Source of the DNA: Larkinella rosea
Lineage (GTDB): Bacteria > Bacteroidota > Bacteroidia > Cytophagales > Spirosomataceae
Assembly (NCBI RefSeq): GCF_003858635.1
Contig: NZ_RQJO01000007.1
Location: 1,365,941 to 1,429,940 of the forward strand
Direction: 5' to 3'
Length of the DNA: 64,000 bases
The notes beneath the pieces were generated by a model. That model saw only the letters and a list, made by a program, of their open reading frames with translations. It made no database searches and had not been told where the DNA came from. Positions 1 to 8,565 of the stretch are shown here, in pieces; within the stretch, counting starts at the first letter, position 1, and each line of letters starts with the position of its first letter. Made by a program: the position numbers and the translations under genes.

Positions 1-1
1 A

Positions 2-220
2 CAGCCGTCGTCACTTTTTGTCTACTCAGCTCCTGATTCAAACTACAATGCCGCCACGGGCGAAGTAAAAAATGGCTACCTGCGCTCGGTGGTATATATT
101 CCGTACGCCACCTCCGAAAGCACCGGTTTGCCCCTCAAAGCTGAAGCTCCCGGCATGCCCTGGATCATGGACCCCGGCACGCACCGGGCGCACATCATGA
201 TCAATCCGGCGCGGAAGTAA
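2..220 (+). CDS. C-terminal part of an unidentified protein (5' end outside window)
   Basis: An open frame runs from the left edge to a TAA stop at 218-220, about 72 codons. The visible part is rich in Gly, Pro and Tyr and contains MPWIMDPGTHRAHIM close to the end, which reads like a conserved domain core, but I cannot name the family with confidence. No signal peptide or start is visible because the gene enters from outside. It converges on the EcsC-like gene and is followed by a long inverted repeat (249-324) that could end transcription from both sides. Confidence 0.55.
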   Translation, partial: QPSSLFVYSAPDSNYNAATGEVKNGYLRSVVYIPYATSESTGLPLKAEAPGMPWIMDPGTHRAHIMINPARK

Positions 221-248
221 ATTTCAGGCTACCTGACTTTCCGGATTG

Positions 249-324
249 GATGGTTAAACGGGTTGGTTGACGCGTGCGTTCAAAAGAAAGAAAAAGAGTG
301 CGTCAGCCAACCGGTTTAACCATC
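249..324. repeat. Long imperfect inverted repeat between convergent genes
   Basis: The arms 249-273 (starting GATGGTTAAACGGG) and 300-324 (ending GGTTTAACCATC) pair over 25 bp with one mismatch and one G-U, around an A-rich 26-nt loop. It lies between two genes that converge and probably acts as a bidirectional transcript end, although neither side has a clean U-tract. Confidence 0.6.
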
Positions 325-339
325 AGCACCCTATAAACA

Positions 340-1077
340 TTACCTTTCTAACGCCCTCCCTTCCGCCCACCGCATTCGGTATGCATTCATGGCGGTTTTC
401 CCGAGGGACTCGAGTAGGCGGTAATTGGCGACTAAACCGACGGCGGCTCCGATGCCGGGAACCAGTTGCGCCATTTTAACCAAATCAATGTAATCGCGGT
501 ATTCCTGCTGAAAGGTTCGCCAGTCGAATTGATCGATGTCGTCGGGCAATTGCTGGCTTTTGACCTGCCAGTTAATCATTTGCTGGTAAACCGCCTGCCG
601 ACGCTCCTGGCTCGAAAACGCCAGCTGGAAAATATGCATGATGTATAACCGCTCCTTGTATTCGTTAATCGGGTAGCCGTAAATGGCCGCTATTTCGAAT
701 AAGAGCTTCATTTTCAGAGCGAGTAAGAGCGGAAAATCCGCTAGCCCCAGCAAAATCCCTCCCGCTCCCGTCACCCCGCCTTCGGCCGCTCCGGCGGTTT
801 TATAAAAGGCAATGCGGTCCCGAACGCGCTCCTCCCGTTCCTCCAGTGATAACGGTTCCAGCACCGGCTGGCGGGTCAGAAACTCCGCGCCGAACAAAAC
901 CGCCCGCGTCATTTGCTTGATGGTGGCCGTAATTGCCTGGTGGACTTTTTCCGGAATAATTTTGTTAATTCGGGTTTGAAGATTCTTGGAAAGGCGGTTG
1001 ACGGTAGACGGTTTCCGCATCATTTTCAGTCGCCAGACATTCAATTCGCGCACAACGGCGTCTTCGTAGTGAGACAT
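340..1077 (-). CDS. EcsC family protein
   Basis: 245 aa. The body matches the EcsC family in layout: a basic N-terminus, then a Gly-rich stretch (GAAEGGVTGAGGILLGLADF, about residues 95-114) leading into a hydrophobic helix (LLLALKMKLLFEIAAIYGY), and a second small-residue segment near the C-terminus (VPGIGAAVGLVANYRLL). EcsC proteins are linked in Bacillus to the EcsAB transporter, but most, as here, occur without it and have no firm biochemical role. The start is 22 nt after the stop of the beta-helix gene at 1099, so the two are probably co-transcribed. No signal peptide is seen; it is likely cytoplasmic or peripheral to the membrane. Confidence 0.8.
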   Translation of the reverse strand: MSHYEDAVVRELNVWRLKMMRKPSTVNRLSKNLQTRINKIIPEKVHQAITATIKQMTRAVLFGAEFLTRQPVLEPLSLEEREERVRDRIAFYKTAGAAEGGVTGAGGILLGLADFPLLLALKMKLLFEIAAIYGYPINEYKERLYIMHIFQLAFSSQERRQAVYQQMINWQVKSQQLPDDIDQFDWRTFQQEYRDYIDLVKMAQLVPGIGAAVGLVANYRLLESLGKTAMNAYRMRWAEGRALER

Positions 1078-1098
1078 AATTGGTTGGTTGGTTCGAAA

Positions 1099-2544
1099 TT
1101 AACGCGGGCCCTGTCGTCGGCTGGTTTGCCGGACACCGGTTCCCAATTTAGCATTGTTGGTTACCTTATTATATCCTTCGAACGTTGAATTTTCGACGGT
1201 CGTGTTGAAAGAGTCCAGACTTAGTTGAATGGCCGTTTTGGTGCTGTCAGTGGTGACAAAGCGGGTTCCGTCGGTGATCCGACTTTGCTTGATACGGGCG
1301 CCAATGATACCGCTGTTGATAAACTGGCTGTTTCTAACCAGCAATTCGGTTAGTTGTCCGTTGTAATAGCGGATGTTTCCGCCCCGAAAGGTGGTCCCGT
1401 TGACAGTAATCCGGCGCGAACCGGAATTCTCGTAACTAATGTACACATCTTTGTCAAACTCACAACCGGGTCCGATGATGGTTTCCTCCTCGGTGGAACT
1501 ACCCCCGCCATAGTTAGCAAATGAATTACGGGCCAGCGTATGAACGGTTTTCACCCGAGACATGGTAACTGGCCCGCTAAACGTCAGTGCGCCATCGGTA
1601 TCCGTTGCTTCCAACGTCTTCCCACAGTTCCGGGCCGTGAAATTATCAATCGAAATTCGGTAGATATGATGTAACCCTTTCACTGCATTGATGCAATTCT
1701 CCGCTTCGCCGGCACGAATTATTCCTTTGGCCCGCTCTGAAACGCCAAATCCAACCCGAAACCCAATGGCTTTACACTGATTCCAGGTAACCCGATGGTC
1801 CGAATCGGTTTGCTCCCCCTCCGACCAGAAACCGGCGTAAGGGCTGATGCCCTTGGTATTTCGGGCAATACAATGCGAAAAAACCGTACCCGGAGCATTA
1901 TCGCTGTCGAAGGCATCACCAACACAGTCGGTGGCTATGCAGTGTTCAAAGCGCGTATTTTTTGCATAACCACCTGCAATAAATGGTGACTTTCCTCCTA
2001 CCTCGTGGTAACGCTTCTGACCTGAAACCTGGCAATTGCGGAAAACGTTTCGGTCTGAAACCGCGTTTTTATTCCCGGCATTAAACAACTGATTTTCAAC
2101 AACAAATGAGGAAGCATCAGCATTCTGAATGAACACCCGATCAGCACCGCTCGCCGTGCAACCACCCCAGTAAATTCCGCCCTCAATCGGGCTTTTGTCA
2201 CAATTGATAGTTAGATCACGAATAAAAACGTGTTGTTTCTGATTGGCCCAGAAAGCATACCCCCGCTGTGAATTTCGAATGATAACTGTTCGGCCGGTTC
2301 CCGAACCCTGAATACTAATCAATGATCCTGTAATTTCAACCGGACCCTGTATAAACTGTCCCGCGGGATATTTAATTGTCCCTCCACCTCGTTTCGTCAA
2401 GTCAGCAATTGCCCGGTTAACGGCTGGCGTAAACTCTGTTTCGCCCGGTTTTTTATAAGTCAAGATCGAAACTACCGGTTGCGCCAAACTCTTTGAAAAC
2501 CAGTACATAACCGTTAAAAAAGTAATAAAAATGATACGAATCAT
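1099..2544 (-). CDS. Secreted right-handed beta-helix protein (pectate-lyase-like fold)
   Basis: 481 aa with an N-terminal signal peptide (IRIIFITFLTVMYWFSKSLAQ). The opening EFTPAVNRAIADLTKRGGGTIKYPAGQF is typical of Pectate_lyase_3/GH28-like beta-helix proteins, in which an N-terminal cap precedes the coils. The rest shows irregular coil repeats rich in Asn, Gly and Ser (for example FRNCQVSG, FEHCIATDCVGDAFDSDNAPG, FSHCIARNTKG), as in parallel beta-helices that bind or cleave polysaccharide. I cannot identify catalytic residues, so lyase, hydrolase or structural function remains open. It probably forms an operon with the EcsC-like gene and is divergent from the L,D-transpeptidase at 2638. 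Confidence 0.75.
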   Translation of the reverse strand: MIRIIFITFLTVMYWFSKSLAQPVVSILTYKKPGETEFTPAVNRAIADLTKRGGGTIKYPAGQFIQGPVEITGSLISIQGSGTGRTVIIRNSQRGYAFWANQKQHVFIRDLTINCDKSPIEGGIYWGGCTASGADRVFIQNADASSFVVENQLFNAGNKNAVSDRNVFRNCQVSGQKRYHEVGGKSPFIAGGYAKNTRFEHCIATDCVGDAFDSDNAPGTVFSHCIARNTKGISPYAGFWSEGEQTDSDHRVTWNQCKAIGFRVGFGVSERAKGIIRAGEAENCINAVKGLHHIYRISIDNFTARNCGKTLEATDTDGALTFSGPVTMSRVKTVHTLARNSFANYGGGSSTEEETIIGPGCEFDKDVYISYENSGSRRITVNGTTFRGGNIRYYNGQLTELLVRNSQFINSGIIGARIKQSRITDGTRFVTTDSTKTAIQLSLDSFNTTVENSTFEGYNKVTNNAKLGTGVRQTSRRQGPR

Positions 2545-2637
2545 ATAGAAAATGGTTAGTCAAACGAATTATTATTGACCAATCGGCGTTATAAACTTAC
2601 CTCCCTTTTTACATACGAACCAGTTATTCAACGTTTT

Positions 2638-3318
2638 ATGAAAAAAGCGCTGCTGATTTTTTTTGCCCTTTTACCCTTTAGCTTCGCCAGCACTGGCACC
2701 ACGGTAAAACACATTTCCCACGAAACGGTTGATCAGGGGAGTCTCTGGTCGGGTATATACGACGAACTGCAACTCGACAGTAACGGGTTGCGGAAAGACG
2801 TATTCGATTACGCCCTGCGCGGATTGCAAAAAACCGCCTTTGCCCGGTCCATTCTCAGCATTGTTGATCTGAGTCAGCCTTCGAACCGGAAACGTCTCTA
2901 CGTCATCGACCTTGATCAGCACAAATTACTGTTTCAGACGTACGTGGCTCATGGCCGTAATTCGGGTGAACTTATGGCGGCTGCGTTCTCTAACACGTTT
3001 TCGTCGTTCCAATCCAGTCTCGGTTTTTACCAGACCCTTAATACCTACCAGGGCAAACACGGATTATCGCTCCAATTGAAAGGGCTGGAACAGGGGTTTA
3101 ACGATAACGCCTTTAGCCGGGCCATCGTTATGCACGGAGCGGATTATGTCTGTGAAGATTTTATCCGGAAAACCGGTCGACTGGGCCGCAGTCAGGGTTG
3201 TCCGGCGATTGATAATGCCGTTTGCAAGGACATCATTCAAGCCATTAAAGGCGGTTCCTGCCTGTTCGTTTATTCACCGAATCCCGATTACCTGCAAAAA
3301 TCGACTTTTCTGCTGTAA
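2638..3318 (+). CDS. Exported murein L,D-transpeptidase catalytic domain protein
   Basis: 226 aa from the ATG at 2638, chosen because it begins a signal peptide (KKALLIFFALLPFSFAS); an in-frame ATG at 2575 would add 21 hydrophilic residues. The motif IVMHGADYVCEDF followed by GRLGRSQGCPAI, with Cys188, matches the YkuD_2 variety of murein L,D-transpeptidase-like domain, where the His and the Cys of S-x-GC are catalytic. Such enzymes act on tetrapeptide stems in the periplasm, making 3-3 crosslinks or attaching proteins. It ends 1 nt from the end of a second, unrelated-looking L,D-transpeptidase on the other strand. Confidence 0.85.
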   Translation: MKKALLIFFALLPFSFASTGTTVKHISHETVDQGSLWSGIYDELQLDSNGLRKDVFDYALRGLQKTAFARSILSIVDLSQPSNRKRLYVIDLDQHKLLFQTYVAHGRNSGELMAAAFSNTFSSFQSSLGFYQTLNTYQGKHGLSLQLKGLEQGFNDNAFSRAIVMHGADYVCEDFIRKTGRLGRSQGCPAIDNAVCKDIIQAIKGGSCLFVYSPNPDYLQKSTFLL

Positions 3319-3319
3319 G

Positions 3320-4525
3320 TTACATCGGGCGGCCATCCAGATCGTACACATCCTTGTAATACCGTAATTGCCCTTTTTCGTCAATGTCGACCCGGTTGTA
3401 GACGACAAAAACCGGAAAAGGTTTGGGTAATTTCAGCGTCTGCGGTTTCTGGTCGATCATGCATCGGTTCATAAAACCTTCGTCCAACACCTGAGCTTCC
3501 ATCAGGTAATTCGCCAGTTCGACCGGTTTCTGCACCCGCATGCAGCCGTGGCTTCGCCAGCGATCACTGGTCAGGTCGAATAGATCGCGGGCGTTGGTGT
3601 CGTGCAGGTAAATGGCACCGGGGCCCGTCAGGTTGAACTTGATCAGACCCAGCGAATTGCTGCATCCGGAAGCCTGCCGAAACCGGTACGGGAAATTGTC
3701 GGCCGACATTTCATTCCAGTCGATGTCGGATGGATTTACGACTTGCTCTTTATCGTTCAGCACCTCCATGTTCTGGTTTTCAAGGTACTGCTCGTTTTCC
3801 TGAACTTTAGGTAGAATTTCTTTTAATCCGATTCCACGCGGCACGTTCCAATACGGATAGGTCACAATATCCGTCAGATAAGTGGTAAAGAATGGCGTTT
3901 TACTGTCTTTTTTCCCGGCAATCACCTCCATCGGCAACAGACATTTTCCGCTACGATCGAAGATATTCAATTGAGCCGCCGGAATATTAACCACCAGAAA
4001 CCGGTCAAAATCGAAGCGATTCAGATACCGATAAAAATTGAGTGTTTGTCGCACGTACTTAGCCGTATCATAAACCCCCGCCTTCCGCAACCGCAGGAAC
4101 TGGTTGACCAACATGGGGTAATGCCCAAAGACCGGGGTCTTTTTGAGGGAATCCAGTGCCGACCGGCCTTCGTCTTTCTTCAACATGGCAATCGCCCAGA
4201 CCGTGTCAATTTTCTCCGGTATTTTATTGTAGGTAATTCGGGACGGTTTTAACCCGTAGCGAAGTTCGAGCAGCAAACCGGTAAACTTTTCACCAAACTC
4301 TTTTTTGCTATCGGTTTCCACGAATGAATACCGGCTGGTATCGATTCCGACCGAATCGGCCGCCCGGCACAATTGCCGCATCACCAGTTCGGCCGGTTTT
4401 CGATCCCACCCCTCAGCCGGAACGTCATTTTTGCTCCAGACGCCAAAATGCCTCAGCGCAAACCAGCCCACCAATAAGACAATAACCGCACTCGCAATGA
4501 CAATAATAAGGTTACGACGTTCCAT
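3320..4525 (-). CDS. Membrane-anchored L,D-transpeptidase (YkuD family)
   Basis: 401 aa. Residues about 5-26 form a single membrane anchor or uncleaved signal (LIIVIASAVIVLLVGWFAL). The central region (FLVVNIPAAQLNIFDRSGKCLLPMEVIAGKK, then TPFF, YPYWNVPRGI) and the active site SHGCMRV with Cys328 are those of the larger YcbB/LdtD-type enzymes; residues 60-150 resemble the helical scaffold domain of that group, but no peptidoglycan-binding repeat is obvious. Predicted to crosslink peptidoglycan in the periplasm. Convergent and adjacent to the other L,D-transpeptidase gene. Confidence 0.88.
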   Translation of the reverse strand: MERRNLIIVIASAVIVLLVGWFALRHFGVWSKNDVPAEGWDRKPAELVMRQLCRAADSVGIDTSRYSFVETDSKKEFGEKFTGLLLELRYGLKPSRITYNKIPEKIDTVWAIAMLKKDEGRSALDSLKKTPVFGHYPMLVNQFLRLRKAGVYDTAKYVRQTLNFYRYLNRFDFDRFLVVNIPAAQLNIFDRSGKCLLPMEVIAGKKDSKTPFFTTYLTDIVTYPYWNVPRGIGLKEILPKVQENEQYLENQNMEVLNDKEQVVNPSDIDWNEMSADNFPYRFRQASGCSNSLGLIKFNLTGPGAIYLHDTNARDLFDLTSDRWRSHGCMRVQKPVELANYLMEAQVLDEGFMNRCMIDQKPQTLKLPKPFPVFVVYNRVDIDEKGQLRYYKDVYDLDGRPM

Positions 4526-4602
4526 CGTTTCGTTGAGTTTTACTTTGCTATAAAACTGCGTTTTTGGCGGTGGTGTTTAATTTGGGGCTGAATAACTTCA
4601 TT

Positions 4603-4647
4603 AAAAACCCCGATACATTGTTGATTTCAACAACTTTCGGGGCTTTT
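4603..4647 (-). terminator. Rho-independent terminator of the MBL-fold gene
   Basis: Read on the minus strand: a stem AAAGCCCCGA/TCGGGGTTTTT with an inner stem GTTGA/TCAAC, followed by a T-rich tail. It lies 27 nt past the stop of the gene at 4674. Confidence 0.75.
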
Positions 4648-4673
4648 ATTCCTTGAATGCCAGCGGCACGGTT

Positions 4674-5669
4674 TTACTTTTTATTGATTCTCCCGAAAAG
4701 CAACAGGACTGTCCCGGTAATTAATCCAATGCCAATGGCGCGCGCAACGTGGTAGGATATTGGCGGGGGCATGTCCACAATCCCTTCTTCGTTCGTATGA
4801 GCCGGTTGCCGGGTATAGCGGCCATTTTTAGGAACTTCCTGCGCTTCAAAACTATGAATCAAGTCTTCCAGCATTTGGGGCAAACTGATTCCGCGGATGG
4901 CTTTTCCATGCCCGGTTCCGGCCGCAGTCGGGTTTAGGGCGGCCAAGTCCTGAATGGAGCGTTTGGAAGCTTCCCAGTCAATGGTAAAATAAGCCGGAGG
5001 GCCGTGCAGGGCCTCTTTCTGCGTCATCACGGCAAAGGCCGAATTCTGATCGGTATTCGTAAAAGCGTCTCCCGCAATCAACACCCGGTCTTTTTCACGA
5101 AACAGCGAAATATGTCCGGGCGAATGACCGGGGGTATGAATCACTTTCCATTCAGGCAATTCCGGCACAATTCCGTCTGCCGGGAACGGACGCACCCGAT
5201 CGCCAAAATTGTAGGGCGCCGTGGGAAACATCCACGACAAATAGGCCATGGCTCCACCACCAACCGCGGGGTCTGGTGGTGGGTAATGCGATTTCCCCTG
5301 CAAAAAAGGCATTTCCAGCTTGTGCGCATAAATGGGCACATCTCCCCATTCTTTCAACAGGGTTTCCAGCGATCCGGCGTGATCGAAATGCCCGTGCGTA
5401 AGAATAATTGCCTGGGGCGGGTTGTGTTCCCCGAATAACTCCGTAGCCTTTTTCCGGATCGGATCGGCCCCGGACGGTGTTCCGGTATCAACCAGAATCC
5501 ATTTTCCGCCGGTTTTGGGTTCACCGATAAAATACACGTTTACAAATACATTTTTCATCCCTCTGACATCCCTTGCAATTTCATACGGCCCCAGTTCTTC
5601 CAGGGCTGATTGGTTTTCAATGGTCTGACTTTCCATACCCCTCAATGGTTTGTTTGAATTTTCAACCAC
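4674..5669 (-). CDS. MBL-fold metallo-hydrolase with C-terminal membrane helix
   Basis: 331 aa. The metal-binding signature THGHFDHAGS (His92, His94, Asp96, His97) and the later HTPGHSPGH and GTGHG segments define a metallo-beta-lactamase-fold hydrolase with a likely di-zinc centre. DTGTPSGADPI at residues 61-71 fits the glyoxalase II/lactonase-like branch, but the substrate cannot be told from sequence. The C-terminus carries one hydrophobic helix (IGIGLITGTVLLLFG) followed by lysines, so the enzyme may be tail-anchored. A second Met at residue 12 is an alternative start. It ends at its own terminator and appears monocistronic. Confidence 0.85.
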   Translation of the reverse strand: MVENSNKPLRGMESQTIENQSALEELGPYEIARDVRGMKNVFVNVYFIGEPKTGGKWILVDTGTPSGADPIRKKATELFGEHNPPQAIILTHGHFDHAGSLETLLKEWGDVPIYAHKLEMPFLQGKSHYPPPDPAVGGGAMAYLSWMFPTAPYNFGDRVRPFPADGIVPELPEWKVIHTPGHSPGHISLFREKDRVLIAGDAFTNTDQNSAFAVMTQKEALHGPPAYFTIDWEASKRSIQDLAALNPTAAGTGHGKAIRGISLPQMLEDLIHSFEAQEVPKNGRYTRQPAHTNEEGIVDMPPPISYHVARAIGIGLITGTVLLLFGRINKK

Positions 5670-5821
5670 AAGAACACCGCTTTGTTGGGTTAACTTATTT
5701 ATCGCCCAATCAGAAACGGAATTTGGGGAGTAGAATCACCTTTTTAGTCGTGTAACGGATTCAAACTCGACGCCCCTAAACCTTAATAAAAAACAATACG
5801 GTGCCCGTTTCTAAATTTGTG

Positions 5822-5829
5822 TATCTTTG
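5822..5829 (+). promoter_or_regulatory. -7 box (TATCTTTG) for the 99-aa gene
   Basis: Exact match to the Bacteroidota housekeeping -7 consensus TAnnTTTG, 22 nt before the ATG at 5852. No clear TTG at the -33 position. Confidence 0.5.
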
Positions 5830-5851
5830 CGAGCGAAAACCGCCATTGAGG

Positions 5852-6151
5852 ATGCGAGTTCTGAAAGTGACGAAATACAGCCCTATCTTACACGAATTGC
5901 GGGCATCATGGGGAGTGCTTCAGGCCGGTAAATATTTACTGTCGGAGTCCATGCAAAATCGAACCCCGTCGGAAGATTTATTCGCTTACCAAAGCGCGGT
6001 AGCTGAAATTGGACGGATCGAACGAAAGCTCGAAATCCTGTACGACGAAATTCAGGCCGTCGAATTGTTACACCAGGCCGCGATTCTGACCGGTAACTAC
6101 GAAGATATGTCGAGCCGGAAGCGTTCGGGCGACAACTCCCCCCTTAATTAG
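5852..6151 (+). CDS. Hypothetical 99-aa helical protein
   Basis: The start at 5852 (MRVLKVTKYSPILHELR) is preferred because a -7 box lies 22 nt upstream and the longer frame from 5801 would include the promoter. The protein is soluble, mostly alpha-helical by composition, with no Cys pair or membrane segment. I do not recognise a family. Its last codon overlaps the stop of the convergent DeoR-type gene (6148-6151), so the two genes share an end with no room for a separate terminator. Confidence 0.6.
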   Translation: MRVLKVTKYSPILHELRASWGVLQAGKYLLSESMQNRTPSEDLFAYQSAVAEIGRIERKLEILYDEIQAVELLHQAAILTGNYEDMSSRKRSGDNSPLN

Positions 6152-6900
6152 TTCATCACCCTGACACCCCGTTGGCGGTATTGTTCCATTACATCCGGGT
6201 TGGCCGCCGGATCGGTCACGATCACCTGAATTAAACTCAGGGGGGCAAAATGCACGTATTTGTCTTTTTCCAGTTTCGTTGAATCGCAGAGCAAATATAC
6301 CTCGGCCGCCTGTCCGGCCATCGCCAGCGTCATTCCCGCTTCTGTTTCACTATTCGCTGATAAACCGTGCTGGGCCGAAATGCCGTCGACACCCAGAAAC
6401 GCCTTGTGCGCACGATAGCGGGCCACGTGTTCGTTAGCGATCAATCCATGAACGGCTTGGCGTCGGGAATCGACCTCACCCCCCACCAGATTAATGGTTA
6501 CTTCCGATTCCAGCAATTCGTTGACCACCGGCAATGAATTGGTAATCACCTGAATGCGTTTATTCCGAATAAATTGGCACAACCGAAAAACCGTGCTGCC
6601 GCAGTCCATGAAGATAATTTCACCGTCGTTGATTTCCTGAGCCGCCAATCGACAAATATGGTCTTTGTTGTCGGAATTGACGGCGGTTTTGTTCGCGAAC
6701 TGAATCGGATTAATTGCCAATCCGACCTTCATGGCTCCACCGTGCGTCCTGTAAATCAGACCGTCGGCGGCCATTGCGGTCAGATCCCGGCGAATGGTAA
6801 TTTCCGAAGTTTGGATGAGTTCCGCCAGTTCTTTCACCTCAACCGATCCTTTTTCCTCGACCGTTTGTAAAATGATCCGCTTGCGATTTGGAAAGTTCAT
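6148..6900 (-). CDS. DeoR/GlpR family transcriptional regulator
   Basis: 250 aa from the ATG at 6900; this start places the helix-turn-helix ([24 protein letters not shown], split over residues 16-40) at the usual distance from the N-terminus, while the ATG at 6930 lies inside the promoter. The C-terminal DeoRC sugar-phosphate sensor domain shows the expected [17 protein letters not shown] and [20 protein letters not shown] motifs. Family members usually repress sugar-catabolism genes and respond to a phosphorylated sugar. It is divergent from nudK, and the shared 67-bp gap holds an 11-bp direct repeat overlapping this gene's own promoter, which suggests autorepression and possibly control of nudK. 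Confidence 0.9.
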   Translation of the reverse strand: MNFPNRKRIILQTVEEKGSVEVKELAELIQTSEITIRRDLTAMAADGLIYRTHGGAMKVGLAINPIQFANKTAVNSDNKDHICRLAAQEINDGEIIFMDCGSTVFRLCQFIRNKRIQVITNSLPVVNELLESEVTINLVGGEVDSRRQAVHGLIANEHVARYRAHKAFLGVDGISAQHGLSANSETEAGMTLAMAGQAAEVYLLCDSTKLEKDKYVHFAPLSLIQVIVTDPAANPDVMEQYRQRGVRVMN

Positions 6901-6922
6901 GTGGACAATCTTTATTTGTAAA

Positions 6923-6953
6923 TCAATCAAAAATAATCAATTTCAATCAAAAA
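6923..6953. promoter_or_regulatory. Direct repeat, likely DeoR operator
   Basis: TCAATCAAAAA occurs twice, at 6923-6933 and 6943-6953, with a 20-bp period (two helix turns). The repeats overlap the -7 and the -33 region of the regulator's promoter. This is the placement expected of a repressor site; binding is inference. Confidence 0.55.
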
Positions 6954-6956
6954 CAA
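6928..6956 (-). promoter_or_regulatory. Promoter of the DeoR-type regulator
   Basis: On the minus strand: TTG (6956-6954), an 18-nt spacer, TATTTTTG (6935-6928), a full match to the Bacteroidota consensus. The start codon lies 28 nt downstream. Confidence 0.7.
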
Positions 6957-6967
6957 CCAATACTTTC

Positions 6968-7549
6968 ATGAATAATTCTCGGGTACAAGTGGTAAAGAAT
7001 GAAATCTTATCCGACAACTGGTATACGCTGCGCAAGGTAACGTTTAACTATTTACGCAAAGACGGAATTTGGGAGACGCAATCGCGGGAAGCCTACGACC
7101 GCGGAAACGGTGCCACCATTTTGCTGCATAATCCGGAGAAAAATACCGTCATTCTGACCCGGCAGTTCCGAATGCCAACCTACGTCAACGGAAATGCCAC
7201 CGGATTGTTGATCGAAGCCTGCGCCGGTTTGCTGGACAACGACAATCCGGAAGACGCCATTCGGCGGGAAACGGAGGAAGAGACCGGTTTTGTGGTCACC
7301 AACATCCGAAAAGTGTTTGAAGCGTACATGAGTCCCGGTTCGGTGACGGAGAAACTTTATTTTTTTACAGCGGTCTATTCCGACACGACCGAAAAACGTG
7401 TGGGGGGTGGCATCGATGAGGAAGATATCGATGTCCTGGAACTTTCGCTTCCACAGGCTATTCAGATGATCGCCCAGGGAGAAATTGCGGATGGAAAAAC
7501 AATTATGCTGTTGCAGCATCTGTACATTCAACAGATGAGCGCAGCCTGA
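6968..7549 (+). CDS. nudK: GDP-mannose pyrophosphatase NudK-like Nudix hydrolase
   Basis: 193 aa, the length of E. coli NudK. The start at 6968 is chosen because the longer frame overlaps the divergent regulator. The Nudix region [23 protein letters not shown] corresponds position by position to what I recall of E. coli NudK ([11 protein letters not shown]...), and downstream [28 protein letters not shown] and [12 protein letters not shown] are also NudK hallmarks. The enzyme hydrolyses GDP-mannose and related sugar nucleotides to the sugar 1-phosphate and a nucleotide. It is divergent from a DeoR-type regulator and ends at a strong terminator, so it is likely monocistronic. Confidence 0.88.
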   Translation: MNNSRVQVVKNEILSDNWYTLRKVTFNYLRKDGIWETQSREAYDRGNGATILLHNPEKNTVILTRQFRMPTYVNGNATGLLIEACAGLLDNDNPEDAIRRETEEETGFVVTNIRKVFEAYMSPGSVTEKLYFFTAVYSDTTEKRVGGGIDEEDIDVLELSLPQAIQMIAQGEIADGKTIMLLQHLYIQQMSAA

Positions 7550-7573
7550 CGCAGCGTTGAAATCATGCAATAA

Positions 7574-7624
7574 CTCCAACCTCCCTCTTCACAGCCATCT
7601 CACCGGAGGTTGGAGCCGTCTTTT
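7574..7624 (+). terminator. Strong terminator after nudK
   Basis: Perfect 11-bp stem CTCCAACCTCC (7574-7584) / GGAGGTTGGAG (7605-7615), 20-nt loop, then CCGTCTTTT. It starts 25 nt after the nudK stop. Confidence 0.8.
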
Positions 7625-7658
7625 ACAAGTGTACGGGGAAAACGGAATCGGGCATCAA

Positions 7659-7859
7659 CTATACAAACTCACGTCTCGCATTCCGGCGAATAACCGGAGG
7701 CAACCCACTCAGATAGAAATCATCGATCGGTTGGTTCCAGACTTGCATAAAACGCTCTTCGAGCGCCCGGATATTGAGCGACTTGGTATTGGCAGAATTC
7801 AATTTATACATTTCGTCTCCCATGATGCAGGAGAGTAGGAAAAAAGCGTCGTATTTCAT
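7659..7859 (-). CDS. Possible small protein (66 aa)
   Basis: An ATG-initiated frame in an otherwise gene-free stretch of about 560 bp between nudK and the 87-aa gene. The product begins MKYDAFFLLSCIMGDEMYKL, has no clear membrane helix and a basic C-terminus (VIRRNARREFV). Internal Met codons at residues 13 and 17 are alternative starts. Support is positional only: it faces the nudK terminator and ends about 35 nt from it. It may be spurious. Confidence 0.35.
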   Translation of the reverse strand: MKYDAFFLLSCIMGDEMYKLNSANTKSLNIRALEERFMQVWNQPIDDFYLSGLPPVIRRNARREFV

Positions 7860-8113
7860 GCCGATAGGATGTTTTAACGATTACAAAGTAAGATGGAGGG
7901 CATTAAAAGGGGGTGTAAATCGTATTAAGGCAGGCTTAAAAACAGGCATGAACGAATAGTCATGGATTAAAAAGAAATTAAAACAACACATGACCAGCTT
8001 TACAAATCCAAATAAAGTAACAAAACCGGTTTTTCAGATTCATAAAAATTTGTAATTCCAGGAGCTGGTTTTATCCGAAAATTGTTTCGGAAGTATAGCT
8101 AACCGATCCGATC

Positions 8114-8377
8114 ATGAATACCTCCATCGAGTCTTACACTGACATGCTCCAATCGCTCATTGCGTTGCGGAAATACGTTAAACTATTCTACTATACTGAG
8201 CTGAATGAACTGCTTTCGGTTACCTCCATTCTAACCAAACTGGCAACCGGTCCCGATGGGAATGTGGTTGAGCTGGCCTCTGGTGAGGTCATTCCGGTGG
8301 CCCGGCTGGTGAATGTTGACGGCGTTTATGCGCCCGGACACGAAGATTACGAAGACTGTCTGGTCTGTCGGATTTAA
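8114..8377 (+). CDS. Hypothetical 87-aa protein
   Basis: Small soluble acidic protein starting MNTSIESYTDMLQSLIALRKY. The C-terminal half (GNVVELASGEVIPVARLVNVDGVYAPG) reads like a short beta-barrel, recalling Rof/YaeO-type or SH3-like modules that carry a G-E-x-I-x-x-x-R-L-V-x-V-D-G strand pattern, but the likeness is too weak to assign. It ends with a CLVC pair. The gene stands alone upstream of the cold-shock gene. Confidence 0.55.
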   Translation: MNTSIESYTDMLQSLIALRKYVKLFYYTELNELLSVTSILTKLATGPDGNVVELASGEVIPVARLVNVDGVYAPGHEDYEDCLVCRI

Positions 8378-8565
8378 GCCTTAATAAAACCGGTACCCGT
8401 TTTTACGCAACTGTTTCCCTTTTGTCCCGGTTATACTACAAATCTGAACTGTATTTTTCGTTCCAGCCTAAATAAATGCCTGTTTCCCATAAAAAACAGG
8501 AATAAAAATTTGGATTGGAAGTTAAAAATATAGTCTTTTATGCAAATTTTTTCAATCATAATTCA

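Noticed and set aside
8378-8565. Possible cold-shock riboswitch in the csp leader
   Set aside because: The leader is AT-rich and long enough, but I could not find a stable or conserved stem to support a call.
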